From the NCBI GenBank assembly GCA_002317305.1, contig DCIZ01000081.1, positions 1-14,117 of the forward strand: 14,117 bases of DNA, written 5' to 3'. This DNA is from Campylobacter sp. UBA1713 (GTDB lineage Bacteria > Campylobacterota > Campylobacteria > Campylobacterales > Campylobacteraceae). Below are positions 6,079-13,912 of the stretch, in pieces. The notes under the pieces were generated by a model. That model worked only from the letters and a program-made list of their open reading frames with translations. It made no database searches and was not told where the DNA came from. Numbering within the stretch: position 1 is the stretch's first letter; every line of letters begins with the position of its first letter. The translations under genes were made by a program, and so were the position numbers.

Positions 6079-7734
6079 ATGGTTTGGACACAAGTTTACG
6101 ACCCGCTTGGCAACATCTTTGCTAGTGCTGGCGTAGCGTTTTTACCTATCATCTGCTTCTTGGTGTGCCTATTAGTCATAAAACTAAAAGCTCACATCTC
6201 GGCACTTGTTACGGTGGTTTTTGCAGGAATTTTGGCTTTGGCAGTCTATGGCATGCCGCTAAATTTGATCTTGGCTAGCTTTGCGCAAGGCTTTGTAAAC
6301 GGCATGTGGCCGATCGCGTGGATCATCATCGCGGCGATCTTTTTATATAAACTCTCTGTCAAGTCTGGCTCGTTTGAGACCATCAAACAAAGCGTTATGA
6401 GCATCACACCTGACCACAGAATCCAGGTCATCTTGATAGGCTTCTGTTTTGGCTCATTCCTCGAGGGCGCTATCGGCTTTGGCGGACCAGTTGCTATCTC
6501 AGCTGCGCTTCTTGTGGGACTAGGACTAAAACCACTTCAAGCAGCGGGACTTTGTCTAGTGGCAAACACAGCACCAGTTGCTTTTGGTGCGGTTGGAATT
6601 CCTATCATCGCTATGACAAATTTGATCGGCATCGAACAACACAGCATCGCGGCTATGACAGGTCGTTTGCTATTCCCTTTCAGCCTCACGATTCCGTTTT
6701 TCGTCATCTTCTTGATGGACGGCATTAAAGGCGTAAAAGAGACTTTCCCTGCTATTTTGGTCGCTGCTGTTAGCTTTACCGCTACACAATACCTCAGCTC
6801 AAATTTGCTAGGCGCGGAGCTTCCGGACATCCTCTCTGCCATCGTATCTATCGTCTGCACAACGGCGTTTTTGAAGATCAGTGGCTGGCAGCCTAAAAAC
6901 ATCTTCCGACTTGACGGCGAGACAGATTTTAGCAAAAAATCAGGACTCTCTACTGGCGAGATAGTAAAAGCGTGGGTTCCTTTCATTCTTTTGGTTGCAT
7001 TTGTTATCCTTTGGACTCAACAAGGCTTCAAAGATCTCTTTAAAGCGGGTGCGGTCTTTGGCTGGAGCGTCTTTACCATTCCGTTTGAGTCTATCTTTGG
7101 CGGTAGCGTAGTAACAGATACAGGCGGAAAAGTAGGCTTGAATCTTGGCATTAGCCTCATCGCAAATCAAGCTGGAACGGCGATTCTTTTCGCCGCACTC
7201 ATCTCTATCTTTGTGCTTGGCTTAAAGGCAAAAGATGCAGCGGAGTGTTTTGGTGCTACTATGAAAGAGATGCTTTTCCCATGCCTTACTATCGGCTTTG
7301 TCGTTAGCTTTGCGATGATCTCAAAAAACAGCGGTATGGGCAACACACTAGGTCTTGCTTTTGCCTACACAGGAAATGCATTTGCGTTCTTTAGTCCAGT
7401 CATCGGCTGGCTAGGTGTCTTCCTAACAGGAAGCGATACAAGTTCAAATTTGCTTTTCGGCACTTTGCAACAAGTAACAGCACACCAACTAGGCGTAAAA
7501 GAGGCGCTTTTTGTCGCAGCAAACTCTGTCGGCGGCGTGGTCGGAAAGATGATAAGTCCACAAAGTATCGCGGTTGCGTGTGCGGCGGTTGGTCTAGTGG
7601 GACGAGAGTCGGACTTGCTAAAATATACGCTAAAATGGTCGGTTTTGCTCATTATCTTGATCGCTATTTGGACGTTTATCATTGCAAACGTTATGCCGGG
7701 CTTCATTCCTGATGTAATTCAGCTACAAAAATAA
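6079..7734 (+). CDS. lctP: L-lactate permease, LctP family
   Basis: 551 residues, the normal length of the LctP/LldP/GlcA family of cytoplasmic-membrane transporters that take up lactate (and often glycolate) with protons. The protein is almost entirely hydrophobic helices starting at residue 16. Signature stretches are GSFLEGAIGFGGPVAI (125-140) and NTAPVAFGAVGIP (163-175), plus FLTGSDTSSNLLFG and GKMISPQSIA in the last quarter. Start: GAAGGAG 5 bases before the ATG. It has its own promoter with operator-like dyads upstream and a strong terminator downstream. Codon choice leans to ATC for Ile and TTC for Phe, unlike the ATA- and TTT-rich genes to its left, which suggests high expression. It lies upstream of lutABC, the same arrangement of lactate functions known in C. 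jejuni (Cj0076c with Cj0075c-Cj0073c). Confidence 0.96.
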   Translation: MVWTQVYDPLGNIFASAGVAFLPIICFLVCLLVIKLKAHISALVTVVFAGILALAVYGMPLNLILASFAQGFVNGMWPIAWIIIAAIFLYKLSVKSGSFETIKQSVMSITPDHRIQVILIGFCFGSFLEGAIGFGGPVAISAALLVGLGLKPLQAAGLCLVANTAPVAFGAVGIPIIAMTNLIGIEQHSIAAMTGRLLFPFSLTIPFFVIFLMDGIKGVKETFPAILVAAVSFTATQYLSSNLLGAELPDILSAIVSIVCTTAFLKISGWQPKNIFRLDGETDFSKKSGLSTGEIVKAWVPFILLVAFVILWTQQGFKDLFKAGAVFGWSVFTIPFESIFGGSVVTDTGGKVGLNLGISLIANQAGTAILFAALISIFVLGLKAKDAAECFGATMKEMLFPCLTIGFVVSFAMISKNSGMGNTLGLAFAYTGNAFAFFSPVIGWLGVFLTGSDTSSNLLFGTLQQVTAHQLGVKEALFVAANSVGGVVGKMISPQSIAVACAAVGLVGRESDLLKYTLKWSVLLIILIAIWTFIIANVMPGFIPDVIQLQK

Positions 7735-7758
7735 CATTTGGTCTGCTTTGACAAATTT

Positions 7759-7790
7759 AAGCGAGGGCGCGGTGGCGTTCTCGCTTTTTT
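7759..7790 (+). terminator. rho-independent terminator after lctP
   Basis: AAGCGAGGGCGC (7759-7770) pairs with GCGTTCTCGCTT (7775-7786) around a GGTG loop, giving 12 pairs of which two are G-U. A run of T ends at 7790. It lies 24 bases after the lctP stop and should insulate lctP from lutABC. Confidence 0.85.
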
Positions 7791-7808
7791 GATTCAAAAT
7801 GTAAATTT

Positions 7809-7837
7809 CCGCATTCTATATTTTTGTATTCTGTATG
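7809..7837 (-). repeat. degenerate heptamer array H6 (about 4 units, minus orientation)
   Basis: On the + strand: CCGCATT, CTATATT, then one slipped base, TTGTATT and CTGTATG, preceded by TAAATTT, a variant of the closing unit. It is a decayed member of the heptamer family and the only one here without a family B element or gene end directly beside it. Confidence 0.5.
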
Positions 7838-7838
7838 T

Positions 7839-7856
7839 AAAAAGCTAACGCTTTTT
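7839..7856. terminator. short A/T-flanked hairpin, possible bidirectional terminator
   Basis: AAAAAGC-TAAC-GCTTTTT, a perfect 7-base stem with a 4-base loop. It could back up the lctP terminator, but only two of its pairs are G-C. Confidence 0.35.
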
Positions 7857-7862
7857 AAATCT

Positions 7863-7914
7863 CTTGTCGCCGTTTTTCTTTTTCACTGTTGTTCAAAGGA
7901 AAAACGGCGACAAG
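7863..7914. repeat. 16-base perfect inverted repeat with 20-base loop
   Basis: CTTGTCGCCGTTTTTC (7863-7878) and GAAAAACGGCGACAAG (7899-7914) are exact reverse complements around a T-rich loop. It is followed directly by a GC-rich patch (7915-7943, containing GGGGCGTTGCCCC). Neither looks like the surrounding AT-rich gap. It could be a remnant of a small mobile element or a structured RNA. No T-run follows, so a simple terminator is unlikely. Confidence 0.7.
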
Positions 7915-7974
7915 ACGGGCGGACGGGGGCGTTGCCCCTGCGACCCCATTACAGAGTTCAATCCAAACGCACAT

Positions 7975-7991
7975 TGTTACAAATTTACACA
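7975..7991. promoter_or_regulatory. possible half-matched operator upstream of lutA
   Basis: TGTTACAAATTTACACA matches the left half (TGTTACAAA) of the lctP operators exactly, but the right half is poor. It lies about 100 bases before lutA. If real, it would tie lutABC to the same regulator as lctP. The rest of 7944-8090 is AT-rich leader with a weak -10-like TACACT at 8048-8053. Confidence 0.25.
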
Positions 7992-8090
7992 TTTTTTAAC
8001 CTAACTGCCACAAATGTAAAGTAAATTCATAAATCTTTAAATCATTTTACACTAAACTACCAAAAACTTTTGTTTAGAAAGGAATTTCAA

Positions 8091-8834
8091 ATGGAAAAAA
8101 AGGTCTATCTGTTTGCTACATGTCTAGCTAGTGCCGCCATGCAAGAGACGGTGCTAAACTCGATCAAGCTTTTAAGACGCGAAGGCGTTGAGGTCATCTT
8201 TTTAAAAAACCAAACCTGCTGTTCGCAGCCCTCTTTCAACACGGGCTACTTTGACGAGAGTCGTGCCATCGCTTTGCACAACGTGAATCTTTTCGCTGAC
8301 AACGACTACCCTATCGTCGTCCCAAGTGGCTCATGTGCTGGAACTATGAGCCATGATTTTGTTGAGCTTTTTAAAGGTCTGCCGGAGCTTGAAAAAGTAG
8401 CGCGTTTTAGCTCACGCGTGGTAGATCTGAGCCAATACCTCGACGAAACGCTAAACGTCTCTTATGAAGACAAAGGCGAGCCTGTCAAAGTTACATGGCA
8501 CAGCAACTGCCACGCTTTACGCACACAAAAGTGCGTAACTGCCAGCAAAAATCTACTAAAAAAACTAAAAAACGTGGAGCTTGTTGAGCTAGCTTACGAA
8601 GAGGAGTGTTGTGGTTTTGGTGGAACATTTTCTGTCAAAGAGCCCGAAATTTCAAACGCGATGGTAACAGAAAAGATCAAACACATAAAAGAGACAGGCT
8701 GCAAATATCTCATAAGTGGCGATGGCGGTTGTCTTTTAAATATCGCAGGAACGATGAAAAAACAAGGGCTTGATATAAAGGGCGTGCACCTTTATGACTT
8801 TATTTGGAAAAGATTGCAAGGAGAGAAACTATGA
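8091..8834 (+). CDS. lutA: lactate utilization protein A (LutA/LldE), cysteine-rich Fe-S protein
   Basis: 247 residues from the ATG at 8091, chosen over an in-frame ATG at 8070 because GAAAGGA (8077-8083) is well placed for it and the family starts with a short basic segment and then a YLFATC-like strand. LutA is one of three subunits of the non-flavin L-lactate dehydrogenase complex that converts L-lactate to pyruvate. It has two cysteine-rich (CCG-type) domains: the first with Cys11, TCCSQP at 42-47 and Cys82; the second with Cys140, ECCGFGG at 172-178 and Cys214. The first motif reads CCS rather than CCG. The stop overlaps the lutB start (ATGA, 8831-8834), showing translational coupling. 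Confidence 0.94.
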   Translation: MEKKVYLFATCLASAAMQETVLNSIKLLRREGVEVIFLKNQTCCSQPSFNTGYFDESRAIALHNVNLFADNDYPIVVPSGSCAGTMSHDFVELFKGLPELEKVARFSSRVVDLSQYLDETLNVSYEDKGEPVKVTWHSNCHALRTQKCVTASKNLLKKLKNVELVELAYEEECCGFGGTFSVKEPEISNAMVTEKIKHIKETGCKYLISGDGGCLLNIAGTMKKQGLDIKGVHLYDFIWKRLQGEKL

Positions 8835-10291
8835 GTTTAAGTCACGCTGAACACGAAAAATTGATCAACTCAAAGCTTGGCGACACGCAGATGCGTGAAA
8901 ATGTCTCAAAAGCGATGCACATTTTGCAAAAAAACCGCCTAAATTTGATAAATTCCAAATTTACAGATTGGGACGGATTGCGCGCAAAGGCAAAACGTGC
9001 CAAAAACAACGCACTCTACTCGCTAAAAGAGCGACTAGAAGAGTTTGAGAAAAACGCAACAGCAAACGGCATCGTTGTCCACTGGGCTAGCTCACCAGAT
9101 GATGCGTGCGAAACCATCTACCAGATCATGAAAGCACGCGGTGCAAACAAGATCTTAAAAGGCAAGTCGATGGCGAGCGAGGAGATAGGGCTAAACCACT
9201 ACCTCGAGCACAGAGGTCTAGTAGCGACAGAGACAGACTTAGGCGAGCTCATTTTGCAGCTTGACAACGAGCCGCCTGTGCACATTGTCGTCCCTGCCAT
9301 TCACAAGAATCGCTATCAAGTAGGCGAAACTTTTGCCAAAAAGCTAGGCGCAAATTTAGAACACGAGCCAGAAAAGCTAAACCAAATAGCACGCAAACAT
9401 TTGCGCGATCAGTTTGAGAGTCTCACAGTGGGACTTAGTGGCGTAAACTACGCTATGAGCCGCGAAGGTGCGTTTTGGCTAATAGAAAACGAAGGCAACG
9501 GACGCATGTGCACCACAGCGCCTGACATTCATATAGCACTTTGTGGCATCGAAAAAGTGATGGAGAGCTTTGAAGATGCGGCAACGGCAGTGGCACTTTT
9601 GACACCGTCAGCGACTGGGCAGTTTATACCGACATATAACAACATCATCACCGGACCGCGTGGCAAAAACGGCGAGCTAGATGGTCCAAAAGAAGTCCAC
9701 ATCGTCCTATTTGACAACCACCGCTCAGACATGCTAGCACACGAAGACTTTCACGAGGCGCTTCGCTGCATTCGTTGTGGCTGCTGCATGAACTACTGCC
9801 CAGTTTATGACAAGATAGGCGGGCACAGCTATGTAGGCGAAACAGGTCGCCCGGTATACCCTGGACCTATTGGCGAAGTGGTAGAGCCAAATCTCTACGG
9901 CATAGACAAAATGAGCGACATTTTGACACTTTGTTCGCTTTGCGGACGTTGTAGCGAAGTGTGCCCAGTGCAAATTCCACTAGCCGACCTCATCAGAAAA
10001 CTCCGCTCGCACAAAGTAGGACAAGGCAAAAAGCCACTACTTTCAGGTGCGGAAAATTTGGAGAAAAACGGGGGCGAAAAATTTGTCTTTAAAAGATTTG
10101 CCTCTTTTGCGACAAGCGGCAAACTTTGGCGATTCGGCATCGGAAACGCGCACTTGTTTAACGGCATGGTTCATGCGCTTGGCGGCGTGATGCCAGTCGT
10201 AAAACAGTGGACAAAATTTAGGACGTTACCAGAGCTAAAGTCAAATCTCTACAAAGAAATTCAAAAGATCGAAGGAGTGAAATATGAGTGA
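8831..10291 (+). CDS. lutB: lactate utilization protein B (LutB/LldF), ferredoxin-type iron-sulfur protein
   Basis: 486 residues from the ATG at 8831, which overlaps the lutA stop and has AAGGAGAG 5 bases upstream. The frame is open 27 bases further back, but that part overlaps lutA coding sequence and lacks a ribosome site. The N-terminal two-thirds is a LUD-type domain (ILKGKSMASEEIGLN near 108-122, MSREGAFWLIENEGNGRM near 209-226). The C-terminal third carries two 4Fe-4S clusters: Cys313, 316, 319 and 323 in RCIRCGCCMNYCPVY, and Cys368, 371, 374 and 378 in CSLCGRCSEVCPVQIP. It likely passes electrons from lactate oxidation toward the quinone pool. It overlaps lutC by 8 bases, so lutABC form one translationally coupled operon. 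Confidence 0.95.
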   Translation: MSLSHAEHEKLINSKLGDTQMRENVSKAMHILQKNRLNLINSKFTDWDGLRAKAKRAKNNALYSLKERLEEFEKNATANGIVVHWASSPDDACETIYQIMKARGANKILKGKSMASEEIGLNHYLEHRGLVATETDLGELILQLDNEPPVHIVVPAIHKNRYQVGETFAKKLGANLEHEPEKLNQIARKHLRDQFESLTVGLSGVNYAMSREGAFWLIENEGNGRMCTTAPDIHIALCGIEKVMESFEDAATAVALLTPSATGQFIPTYNNIITGPRGKNGELDGPKEVHIVLFDNHRSDMLAHEDFHEALRCIRCGCCMNYCPVYDKIGGHSYVGETGRPVYPGPIGEVVEPNLYGIDKMSDILTLCSLCGRCSEVCPVQIPLADLIRKLRSHKVGQGKKPLLSGAENLEKNGGEKFVFKRFASFATSGKLWRFGIGNAHLFNGMVHALGGVMPVVKQWTKFRTLPELKSNLYKEIQKIEGVKYE

Positions 10292-10961
10292 GAGCATGGA
10301 GCAAATTTCAGCACGAAGCAGAGAGGAGATTCTGCAAAAAGTGGCAAAAGGCTACAAAGATGCCACTTTCAAATTTGAAGATTCGGTGAATCCTGTCGGG
10401 CACATCTTGACTGACGATGCCGACTGTCTGGGCGAGATGAAACGCAAAATGGCTGAAAACAAATATGAAGTCGAGGAGTATGACGGCGGCGAGGCTGGAC
10501 TGGCTGAAAAGATAAACGAGATAGTGGCGAGGTATGATGGTTTTTCTAGCTTTATCTACGGAAAAGGGCTAGATGCAAATTTAGTAGAGGCGGTAAAAGC
10601 GGAGAAAAAAACATGCTTTGACAAAGAGATAGAAGCGCTACGAGAGACGGTTTTTCACACAGATTTTAGCGTAGTTAAAGCGCGTTTTGGCATCAGCTCA
10701 CACGGCACGGCGATGATTCTTAGCTCACCAGAACAGCCTCGCATGTTAAGTCTAGCACCGATGCTTTTGATAGTCTTGCTAAAAAAAGAGGATGTGGTAA
10801 AGAGCATGGTAGAGGCACTAAATGCGGTCAAAAAAGAGAGCGATGGCAAGCTACCTAGCAACATGCTTTTTGTCGCTGGTCCGTCAAGAACGGCAGACAT
10901 TGAGCTAGTAACGGTCTTTGGCGTGCACGGCTCACAAAAGGCACACATTATAGTGTATTGA
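10284..10961 (+). CDS. lutC: lactate utilization protein C (LutC/LldG), LUD domain
   Basis: 225 residues. Third subunit of the LutABC lactate oxidation complex. The LUD-domain hallmarks are in the C-terminal half: FGISSHGTAMILSS near 136-149 and GPSRTADIELVTVFGVHGSQ near 199-218, ending in HIIVY. It has no cysteine cluster, as usual for this subunit. The start overlaps lutB by 8 bases and has GAAGGAG 6 bases upstream. No strong terminator follows; the gap to tig is filled mainly by repeat B3. Confidence 0.92.
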   Translation: MSESMEQISARSREEILQKVAKGYKDATFKFEDSVNPVGHILTDDADCLGEMKRKMAENKYEVEEYDGGEAGLAEKINEIVARYDGFSSFIYGKGLDANLVEAVKAEKKTCFDKEIEALRETVFHTDFSVVKARFGISSHGTAMILSSPEQPRMLSLAPMLLIVLLKKEDVVKSMVEALNAVKKESDGKLPSNMLFVAGPSRTADIELVTVFGVHGSQKAHIIVY

Positions 10962-11022
10962 TTCTAGCCAATAGTGCGTTTTGCTATACCAAATTTTCAG
11001 TTAAATACAAAAAAGGTCGTGT

Positions 11023-11178
11023 AACGCCGTCATTCTGAGGGAGGCTTTTGCCGACCGAAGAATCTCCTGCCATGTGATGGAAAAGAATTTTTGAAATTTG
11101 CTTTTTTGTAAATTTGTAGATTCTACTCGTCAAAAAAACAGCAGATTCTTCGGACTTGCCCTTGCAAATGACGGCGTT
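11023..11178. repeat. palindromic repeat family B, copy B3 (complete, 156 bases)
   Basis: The ends AACGCCGTCATT (11023-11034) and AATGACGGCGTT (11167-11178) are exact inverse copies. Symmetry continues inward through GGGAGGC and GACCGAAGAATC on the left, and GATTCTTCGGAC on the right. The core holds AAATTTGCTTTTTTGTAAAT and GATTCTACTCGTC. It is the best full-length copy and defines the family. It occupies much of the 369-base gap between lutC and tig; the remaining 10962-11022 holds nothing I recognise, and 11179-11330 is AT-rich promoter DNA. Confidence 0.85.
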
Positions 11179-11270
11179 TTTGTTTGTAGTTTGTTTGATA
11201 TTTACGCAAATCCACAACATAAAAATTTGTCAAAATTTAAGCTAAAATAAATTTGAAAGTTATCTTTAAG

Positions 11271-11298
11271 CTTACAATAAGTGATTTTTTGGTATATT
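11271..11298 (+). promoter_or_regulatory. predicted promoter of tig
   Basis: TATATT at 11293-11298 is preceded by a T-run and GG (ATTTTTTGG), the pattern typical of Campylobacter vegetative promoters, which often lack a strong -35. CTTACA at 11271-11276 is a possible -35 with a 16-base spacer. Transcription would start near 11305, and the ribosome site AAAAGGA lies at 11318-11324. Confidence 0.55.
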
Positions 11299-11330
11299 TT
11301 TTTATTTAATTTTAAACAAAAGGACTTACG

Positions 11331-12617
11331 ATGCAGATTGTTGCAAATAAAGTAAACGAAGCGAATGTTACTTTCTCGAACGAGATCGAGAAAAAAGAGC
11401 TCGACAAAAAAGTTTCAGCTTTGGCGGAGAAGTCGGCAAAGAACTTAACTATTGCTGGCTTTAGAAAAGGCAAAGCACCTGTAGCTGAGGTGCTAAAAAG
11501 ATATGGCAAAGAGCTCGAAAACGATGTAAAAAACGAGCTTTTTAGAGATATCATCGAGGAAGGTTTGAAGAGTGTTGGCAAGGAGAGTGCTGACTTGATC
11601 GGTAGTCCGATTGTTACCAAATTTGAAGAGAAAAACGAGAAGATAAATATCGAGATAGAGGCTAGTTTCCGACCAAGCATTGACGTTAGTGGCTATGAGC
11701 AGCTTTTGCCTGCTTTTGACTACCCAACCGCTACAGACGAGGAAGTGGCAAATGAGCGACAGGCGATTCTTTACAACGTAGCACCACTCGTTGCAGTTGA
11801 AAAACCAAACGGCGTTGAGAACGGCGACGTGGCAGTGATAGACTTTAGCGGCACTATTGACGGTGTTGCTTTTGCAGGTGGCGCAGCAAATGACTTTCAG
11901 GTCCTAATAGGCTCTGGTGCTTTGATTCCGGGCTTTGAAGATGGCGTTGTAGGCATGAAAGCGGGCGAGACAAAAGAGATAAACGTAACTTTCCCAGCTG
12001 AATATCAGGCGACAGAGCTAGCGGGCAAAGCGGCAGTTTTCACCGTTACGCTAAAAGCTATAGTAAACAAAGCTGGTTTGGAGCTAAACGACGAGACTCT
12101 AAAACAACTCTTGCCACAAGAGGAGAATCCTACAGAAGCAAGACTTAACGAGATCATAAAACAAAACATTGTGATGGCAAAGCTACAAAATTTGATAGCG
12201 ACAGATTTGCGACCAAAATTTAGCGAGGCTTTGGTGGCGCAGTTTAACTTTGACTTGCCAAACAACATCGTAGAACAAGAGATAGACATGCGTTTAAACC
12301 AAGCTTTTGCAGGCTTTAGCGATGAGGAGAAAAAGACACTTTCAGAGAACAGAATCGCACTTTTGGAGAAGCGTGAGGAGTTTAGAGTAGATGCACAAAA
12401 CAGCGTAAAGCTAACTTTCTTGATAGACAAACTAGCACAAGTTAAAGAGATAGAAGTCAGCGACAACGAGCTCATTCAACAAATTTACTTTGAGGCACAA
12501 CAAAACGGCATCGATCCAAAAGCACACCTAGAAAATTTGCGAAGCAGAGGCGTTTTGCCTATCATAAAAATGTCGTTAGTTGAGAGTAAACTCTTCACAT
12601 CGCTTTTTGCGAAATAG
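11331..12617 (+). CDS. tig: trigger factor, ribosome-bound chaperone
   Basis: 428 residues, close to the E. coli length of 432. Trigger factor docks on the large subunit at the exit tunnel and shields nascent chains. The three domains are visible: an N-terminal ribosome-binding domain with the signature GFRKGKAP at 43-50, an FKBP-type peptidyl-prolyl isomerase domain at roughly 150-240 (GDVAVIDFSGTIDG, LIGSGALIPGFEDGVVGMKAGE, TFPAEYQATELAGKAAVF), and a helical C-terminal substrate-binding arm to residue 428. It has its own promoter. clpP follows after 19 bases and def after clpP, an order shared with C. jejuni. Confidence 0.96.
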   Translation: MQIVANKVNEANVTFSNEIEKKELDKKVSALAEKSAKNLTIAGFRKGKAPVAEVLKRYGKELENDVKNELFRDIIEEGLKSVGKESADLIGSPIVTKFEEKNEKINIEIEASFRPSIDVSGYEQLLPAFDYPTATDEEVANERQAILYNVAPLVAVEKPNGVENGDVAVIDFSGTIDGVAFAGGAANDFQVLIGSGALIPGFEDGVVGMKAGETKEINVTFPAEYQATELAGKAAVFTVTLKAIVNKAGLELNDETLKQLLPQEENPTEARLNEIIKQNIVMAKLQNLIATDLRPKFSEALVAQFNFDLPNNIVEQEIDMRLNQAFAGFSDEEKKTLSENRIALLEKREEFRVDAQNSVKLTFLIDKLAQVKEIEVSDNELIQQIYFEAQQNGIDPKAHLENLRSRGVLPIIKMSLVESKLFTSLFAK

Positions 12618-12636
12618 TCAAATTTAAGGTTTTTTC

Positions 12637-13218
12637 ATGGGTTACATTCCTTATGTGGTGGAGAAAACTGGCAAGGGCGAGAAGAGTTATGACATATACT
12701 CTCGCCTGTTGAAAGATAGGATTATACTACTAAGCGGCGAGATAGATGACGATGTGGCTAGCGTGGTTGTAGCACAAATGTTGTTTTTGGAGGCAGAAGA
12801 TCCAGACAAAGATATATATTTCTACATAAACAGCCCGGGCGGTGTTGTAACGAGCGGTTTGAGTATCTTTGATACGATGAACTACATAAAACCTGACGTT
12901 TCTACCATCTGCATGGGGCAAGCGGCGAGCATGGGGGCGTTTTTGCTATCTTCTGGTGCAAAGGGCAAGCGGTTTGCTTTGCCAAATGCGCGAATCATGA
13001 TTCACCAGCCACTTGGCGGTGCGCGAGGTCAGGCGACTGACATTGAGATTCAGGCAAATGAGATATTGCGTCTCAAAAAGCTTCTAAATTCGATTTTGGC
13101 ACAAAATACAAACCAAAAACTCGCCAAAATAGAAAAAGACACCGACAGGGACTTTTTCATGAGTTCAGAAGAGGCGGTAGAATACGGGCTAATAGACAAA
13201 GTTTGTGTGAGAAAATAG
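12637..13218 (+). CDS. clpP: ATP-dependent Clp protease proteolytic subunit ClpP
   Basis: 193 residues, the usual mature size with no long propeptide. ClpP forms the tetradecameric serine-protease barrel that degrades proteins unfolded by ClpX or ClpA. The catalytic triad is complete: Ser98 in [11 protein letters not shown], His123 in MIHQPLGG and Asp172 in DTDRDFFM. The N-terminal [22 protein letters not shown] segment and the [13 protein letters not shown] stretch (63-75) are standard. The start follows TAAGG with an 8-base spacing, only 19 bases after tig, so it is probably co-transcribed with tig. A GNRA-capped hairpin lies about 60 bases after the stop. Confidence 0.97.
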   Translation: MGYIPYVVEKTGKGEKSYDIYSRLLKDRIILLSGEIDDDVASVVVAQMLFLEAEDPDKDIYFYINSPGGVVTSGLSIFDTMNYIKPDVSTICMGQAASMGAFLLSSGAKGKRFALPNARIMIHQPLGGARGQATDIEIQANEILRLKKLLNSILAQNTNQKLAKIEKDTDRDFFMSSEEAVEYGLIDKVCVRK

Positions 13219-13276
13219 GCGTAGAGTTTTGCTCATTTTAACGCATTTAGACACACTGAGTTTTTAGGCACTAAAC

Positions 13277-13302
13277 GCTAGGCAAAGGCGACTTTGTCTA
13301 GC
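13277..13302 (+). terminator. GNRA-capped hairpin after clpP, possible terminator
   Basis: GCTAGGCAAAG (13277-13287) pairs with CTTTGTCTAGC (13292-13302) in an 11-base stem with one G-U, closed by a GCGA tetraloop. The downstream T-run is short and interrupted (AGTTGCTTTTG), so termination may be partial. It could instead protect the tig-clpP transcript end. The rest of the clpP-def gap is AT-rich, with a weak -10-like TAAAAT at 13337-13342. Confidence 0.45.
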
Positions 13303-13369
13303 AGTTGCTTTTGTCAAATTTATAACACTTACAAGATAAAATTTATTAAATTTAAAAATAGGAGAGATG

Positions 13370-13912
13370 ATGCAGTTAGAAATTTTAACATATCCAAACA
13401 AGAAACTTTTTGAAAAGAGCGTTGATGTTACCGTCTTTGACGAAGAGCTTGGCAAATTTTTGGACGATATGTATGAAACGATGATTGCAAACGGCGGAAT
13501 AGGACTAGCGGCGATTCAAGTCGGAAGACCCATCAGAGTGCTAATTTTAAATTTGATAAACGAAAACGATGAACAAGACAAAGCCGACCTAATAGAGGTC
13601 ATAAACCCTACTTTTGTGCTTTTGGAGGGCGAACAGGTTTGTCAAGAAGGCTGCCTAAGCATACCCGGCTACTACGAAGAGGTCAAACGAGCCGAAAGAG
13701 TTGTGGTAGAATTTTTTGACAGACACGGCGTGAAGCAAACGCTAGATGCCACGGGGCTACTTGCAGTCGCCATTCAGCATGAGAATGACCATTTGGAAGG
13801 TCGTTTGTTTATTGAGAAAATACCATTTCAAAAACGAAAACTTTTTGACAAAGAGTTCAAAAAAAATGGCTTTAAAAATATGAAAAATAACAAAAAACGA
13901 AGAAAGTCGTGA
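13370..13912 (+). CDS. def: peptide deformylase
   Basis: 180 residues from the ATG at 13370. The adjacent ATG at 13367 is also in frame, but AGGAG (13360-13364) is better spaced for 13370. The enzyme removes the N-formyl group from nascent proteins using a metal, usually Fe2+. All three motifs are present: GIGLAAIQV (43-51), EGCLS with metal ligand Cys95 (93-97), and QHENDHLEG (136-144) with ligands His137 and His141 and catalytic Glu138. The C-terminus ends in a lysine-rich tail (FKNMKNNKKRRKS), which may aid ribosome binding. It stands third in tig-clpP-def, a set acting on newly made proteins. A family B repeat starts directly after the stop codon. Confidence 0.96.
   Translation: MQLEILTYPNKKLFEKSVDVTVFDEELGKFLDDMYETMIANGGIGLAAIQVGRPIRVLILNLINENDEQDKADLIEVINPTFVLLEGEQVCQEGCLSIPGYYEEVKRAERVVVEFFDRHGVKQTLDATGLLAVAIQHENDHLEGRLFIEKIPFQKRKLFDKEFKKNGFKNMKNNKKRRKS

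Noticed and set aside
7824..8024. 66-codon open frame on the + strand between lctP and lutA
   Set aside because: It runs through the heptamer remnant, the 16-base inverted repeat and the GC-rich patch, has no ribosome site, and its translation has no domain-like character.
10984..11220. 78-codon open frame on the - strand before tig
   Set aside because: Most of it is the family B3 repeat read backwards; no ribosome site and no recognisable protein features.
12005..12475. 156-codon open frame on the - strand within tig
   Set aside because: Serine-rich shadow of the trigger factor frame; tig in this stretch is intact and clearly coding.
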